Assembly (NCBI GenBank): GCA_030635405.1
Contig: DAOVZA010000092.1
Coordinates: forward strand, 1-7,254
DNA length: 7,254 nucleotides
Origin: Desulfocapsa sp.
Lineage (GTDB): Bacteria > Desulfobacterota > Desulfobulbia > Desulfobulbales > Desulfocapsaceae
Direction of reading: 5' to 3'
Shown here: piece by piece, positions 5,562 to 7,254 of the stretch
Position numbering within the stretch: position 1 is the stretch's first letter
How the letters are laid out: the number at the start of each line of letters is the position of its first letter
The notes under the pieces: model-generated
What the model was told of the DNA's origin: nothing
Database searches by the model: none
What the model saw: only the letters and a program-made list of their open reading frames with translations
Program-made: the position numbers and the translations under genes

Positions 5562-6665
5562 ATGCTAAAACAAGACAAAGAAAGTGTACAGTTTCTTGGC
5601 TATTTAACCGTTTTTCTTCTTGCAGCGTCACTCTATATTTTTTCCTCCTATCTTCATTATATTCTTGTTGCAGCAGTTCTTGCTCTTTGTACCAGCCATG
5701 CATTAATTGCCCTTCAGCAATTGTTAAATCGCCCTTCTGTTCCAGCATTTATCAGAAAACAACGAAATTTTATAAGTGCTACGATTCTCACACTGTTTTT
5801 CCTCTGTCTTCTCTTTGCGCCTATGGTTTATTTTGTTTCTGAAACCTATGGTCAGATGTCGGATGTTGATATTGAGCATGTAAAAGAAGTGACCATGCAA
5901 ATGGTGGATAAAGTAGTTTCCTTCACCGATAGGATTCCCGTTGTTCATAACTTCCTTAATTCATTGAAAGCAGAAGGTTTTTCTGTGTTGAAAAATGTTT
6001 CAATGGAGGCAGTGTATAAGACAGTAAATGGAGTGGCATCCGGTGCCGGGGGGTTAGTGGTACAGATAAGCTGGATTCTGATTTTCTATTTTCTGTTTAA
6101 TCTGTATGGCAAACCGATTCTTGCATTTGCAGCGCGAGTAATGCCAACCAGTTTTGAACATGAAAAATATCTGTATCGTGAGTGCACAGGAACCGTGGCT
6201 GTGGTTTTTTACGGAACTCTTTTTAACATGCTGGCGCAAGGGCTGACATTTGGCATTCTCATGTTTTTTATTGGTGGATACAACGCCTTTTATCTAGGTG
6301 TGCTTGCAGGGTTTTGCTCAGTTATCCCCATTATCGGTGCTGCCCTTGTTTATATCCCCGTGATTGCCCTTGAGCTTGTTGCAGGGAACTATATGAATGT
6401 GGTGGTAATCCTCATAGTGGTATGGGGTGTGATGGGATTTTTCATTGATAACATCCTCAGAATTATCTTTATCAGCAATTTGAAACGTCTCTTCGGATTT
6501 GAGTATACGATGAACGAGATTCTAATCCTGCTTTCAATTCTAGCAGGAATCGCAAGCTTTGGGTTCTGGGGAATTATCATTGGTCCATCTATTATTGCTT
6601 TGAGTCTTGCTGCAGCAAACCTTTACAGTTCGCAGGATAATCACACCGGTTTTCCGGACGAATGA
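5562..6665 (+). CDS. AI-2E/PerM-family transporter
   Basis: From the ATG at 5562 this is a 367-residue membrane protein, the usual size for the family. Paired helices at the N-terminus (about 10-28 and 31-52), a helix at about 70-92 and a non-membrane middle section (about 95-155) precede the conserved C-terminal half. That half has F-C-S-V-I-P-I-I-G-A-A-L-V-Y-I-P (251-266), F-I-D-N-I-L-R (294-300) and G-F-W-G-I-I-I-G-P (334-342), which are family hallmarks. Some members export autoinducer-2 or act as ion/proton antiporters; the cargo here cannot be read from sequence. An in-frame TTG at 5556 is a less likely start. No good Shine-Dalgarno precedes the ATG, and the predicted transcript begins about ten bases upstream, so initiation may be nearly leaderless. 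The stop overlaps the next ATG by 4 bases (ATGA), tying it to a sensor protein. Confidence 0.93.
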   Translation: MLKQDKESVQFLGYLTVFLLAASLYIFSSYLHYILVAAVLALCTSHALIALQQLLNRPSVPAFIRKQRNFISATILTLFFLCLLFAPMVYFVSETYGQMSDVDIEHVKEVTMQMVDKVVSFTDRIPVVHNFLNSLKAEGFSVLKNVSMEAVYKTVNGVASGAGGLVVQISWILIFYFLFNLYGKPILAFAARVMPTSFEHEKYLYRECTGTVAVVFYGTLFNMLAQGLTFGILMFFIGGYNAFYLGVLAGFCSVIPIIGAALVYIPVIALELVAGNYMNVVVILIVVWGVMGFFIDNILRIIFISNLKRLFGFEYTMNEILILLSILAGIASFGFWGIIIGPSIIALSLAAANLYSSQDNHTGFPDE

Positions 6666-7254
6666 AAATATCCACCCGGTTTTTCCTTTATATTGCCACA
6701 CTACTCATTCTAACTTCTGTTGGTCTTGGAGTTATATCTGTACGTGATGAGCGTTCTCACCTGATGAATGAGGTGAGAGGGCAGGCGCGGACACTTGCCA
6801 AAATCTTAGCCACAACCTTCAAATATTATCATGTTGGTGATCGTTCCCAGCGCATCGGGGAATTAATCCATGCAGTAATTCCTCATGGTCAGGAGAATAA
6901 TAATTTACTGATCAATATATATAATCAGAAGGGACAGCTCATGGATTTTTCATTTGAGCATGGAATAAATGGAAGAATTCCGCACCAAACAACAGAACCG
7001 GGTGATCTGCTTAAGGGAACCAGGGAACAACATATAAAGGATGGCTCTCATGAGTATTTCTCAGTGATAAGCCCAATTGTAACGAGTTCCGGTCACCTTC
7101 AAGGTGCTGTGGAGGTCTTACTTTCACTTGAGCAGATTAATAATAATCTGGCGGGACTTATCCAAAAATTTGTTGTTTTTATCCTGCTCACCGCTTCCCT
7201 GCTTGGCATACTCATATACTTTATTACCCGTTGGAGCATAGTTCTTCCAATTGC
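6662..7254 (+). CDS. Membrane sensor protein, N-terminal part (probable histidine kinase)
   Basis: The first 197 codons are present and the gene runs off the window. The ATG at 6662 overlaps the AI-2E stop as ATGA. The protein starts with a TM helix (about 7-26), followed by an extracytoplasmic domain (about 28-168) whose order resembles PAS-like/dCache-type sensors. This holds Q-A-R-T-L-A-K, then I-N-I-Y-N-Q-K-G-Q-L (a strand-turn-strand near 84-93), then Y-F-S-V-I-S-P-I and L-Q-G-A-V-E-V. A second TM helix spans about 170-189. After it come R-W-S-I-V-L-P-I, with the proline typical of the first HAMP helix. By family habit this leads into a histidine kinase core; a diguanylate cyclase or chemoreceptor is possible because the output domain is outside the window. 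Overlap with the transporter gene suggests a shared signal or co-regulation. Confidence 0.82.
   Translation, partial: MKISTRFFLYIATLLILTSVGLGVISVRDERSHLMNEVRGQARTLAKILATTFKYYHVGDRSQRIGELIHAVIPHGQENNNLLINIYNQKGQLMDFSFEHGINGRIPHQTTEPGDLLKGTREQHIKDGSHEYFSVISPIVTSSGHLQGAVEVLLSLEQINNNLAGLIQKFVVFILLTASLLGILIYFITRWSIVLPI

Noticed and set aside
5546..5842. Plus-strand 98-codon ORF rich in Ser and Cys at the AI-2E start
   Set aside because: It is the +1 shadow of the AI-2E N-terminus, whose own frame continues into conserved family motifs.
1..7254. CRISPR arrays, tRNA or rRNA genes, insertion sequences, integrase or toxin-antitoxin genes
   Set aside because: No regularly spaced repeats, no cloverleaf-like sequence and no transposase or recombinase motifs are visible, and almost the whole window is accounted for by protein genes.

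Overview
The window comes from a bacterium of moderate-to-low GC content. Gene content and architecture suggest a Gram-negative, most likely a Desulfobacterota (deltaproteobacterial) relative. The pointers are a lipoprotein-type ABC binding protein, secreted HEAT-repeat and zinc-ribbon/TM2 proteins, and an AI-2E transporter gene overlapping a sensor-kinase-like gene. This placement is inference from style, not from a marker gene. Nothing here looks like a phage, insertion sequence, CRISPR array or structural RNA gene.

Layout. The left half (1-4034) is read on the minus strand and the right half (4247-7254) on the plus strand, diverging from an AT-rich intergenic stretch of about 210 bases (4035-4246) that holds two dyad symmetries. 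Reading leftward from it there is first a 25-codon ORF with a very good Shine-Dalgarno site. It overlaps the start of a small zinc-ribbon/TM2 membrane protein gene. Twelve bases later comes a zinc-ribbon/single-TM/TPR-like protein gene. After a 126-base gap follows a three-gene ABC importer operon of the ferric-iron/AfuABC-FbpABC type: lipoprotein binding protein, double-length permease, and the first 20 codons of the ATPase running off the window edge. Both junctions inside the importer are 4-base overlaps (GTGA and ATGA), a sign of translational coupling.

Reading rightward there is a secreted HEAT-repeat protein with an N-terminal twin CX3C motif, then a 126-residue three-helix membrane protein of unknown function. 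Next comes an AI-2E/PerM-family transporter preceded by a good sigma-70-type promoter. Overlapping the transporter's stop by 4 bases is a membrane sensor protein (two TM segments around an extracytoplasmic domain, then the start of a probable HAMP linker) that is cut by the window edge and is probably a histidine kinase.

How it works together. The importer genes form one functional unit, but the pair of tyrosines that binds ferric iron in classical FbpA aligns with two aspartates here, so the substrate should not be assumed to be iron. The two zinc-ribbon membrane proteins are co-oriented, closely spaced and share an N-terminal four-cysteine module, so they probably act in one process, which is unknown. 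The AI-2E gene and the sensor gene are almost certainly co-translated.

The items most worth a second look are the overlooked 25-codon ORF in front of the TM2 gene, the altered ligand site of the binding protein, the twin CX3C HEAT protein with its orphan membrane neighbour, and the dyads between the divergent units. I do not see clear evidence of a wholly new system.
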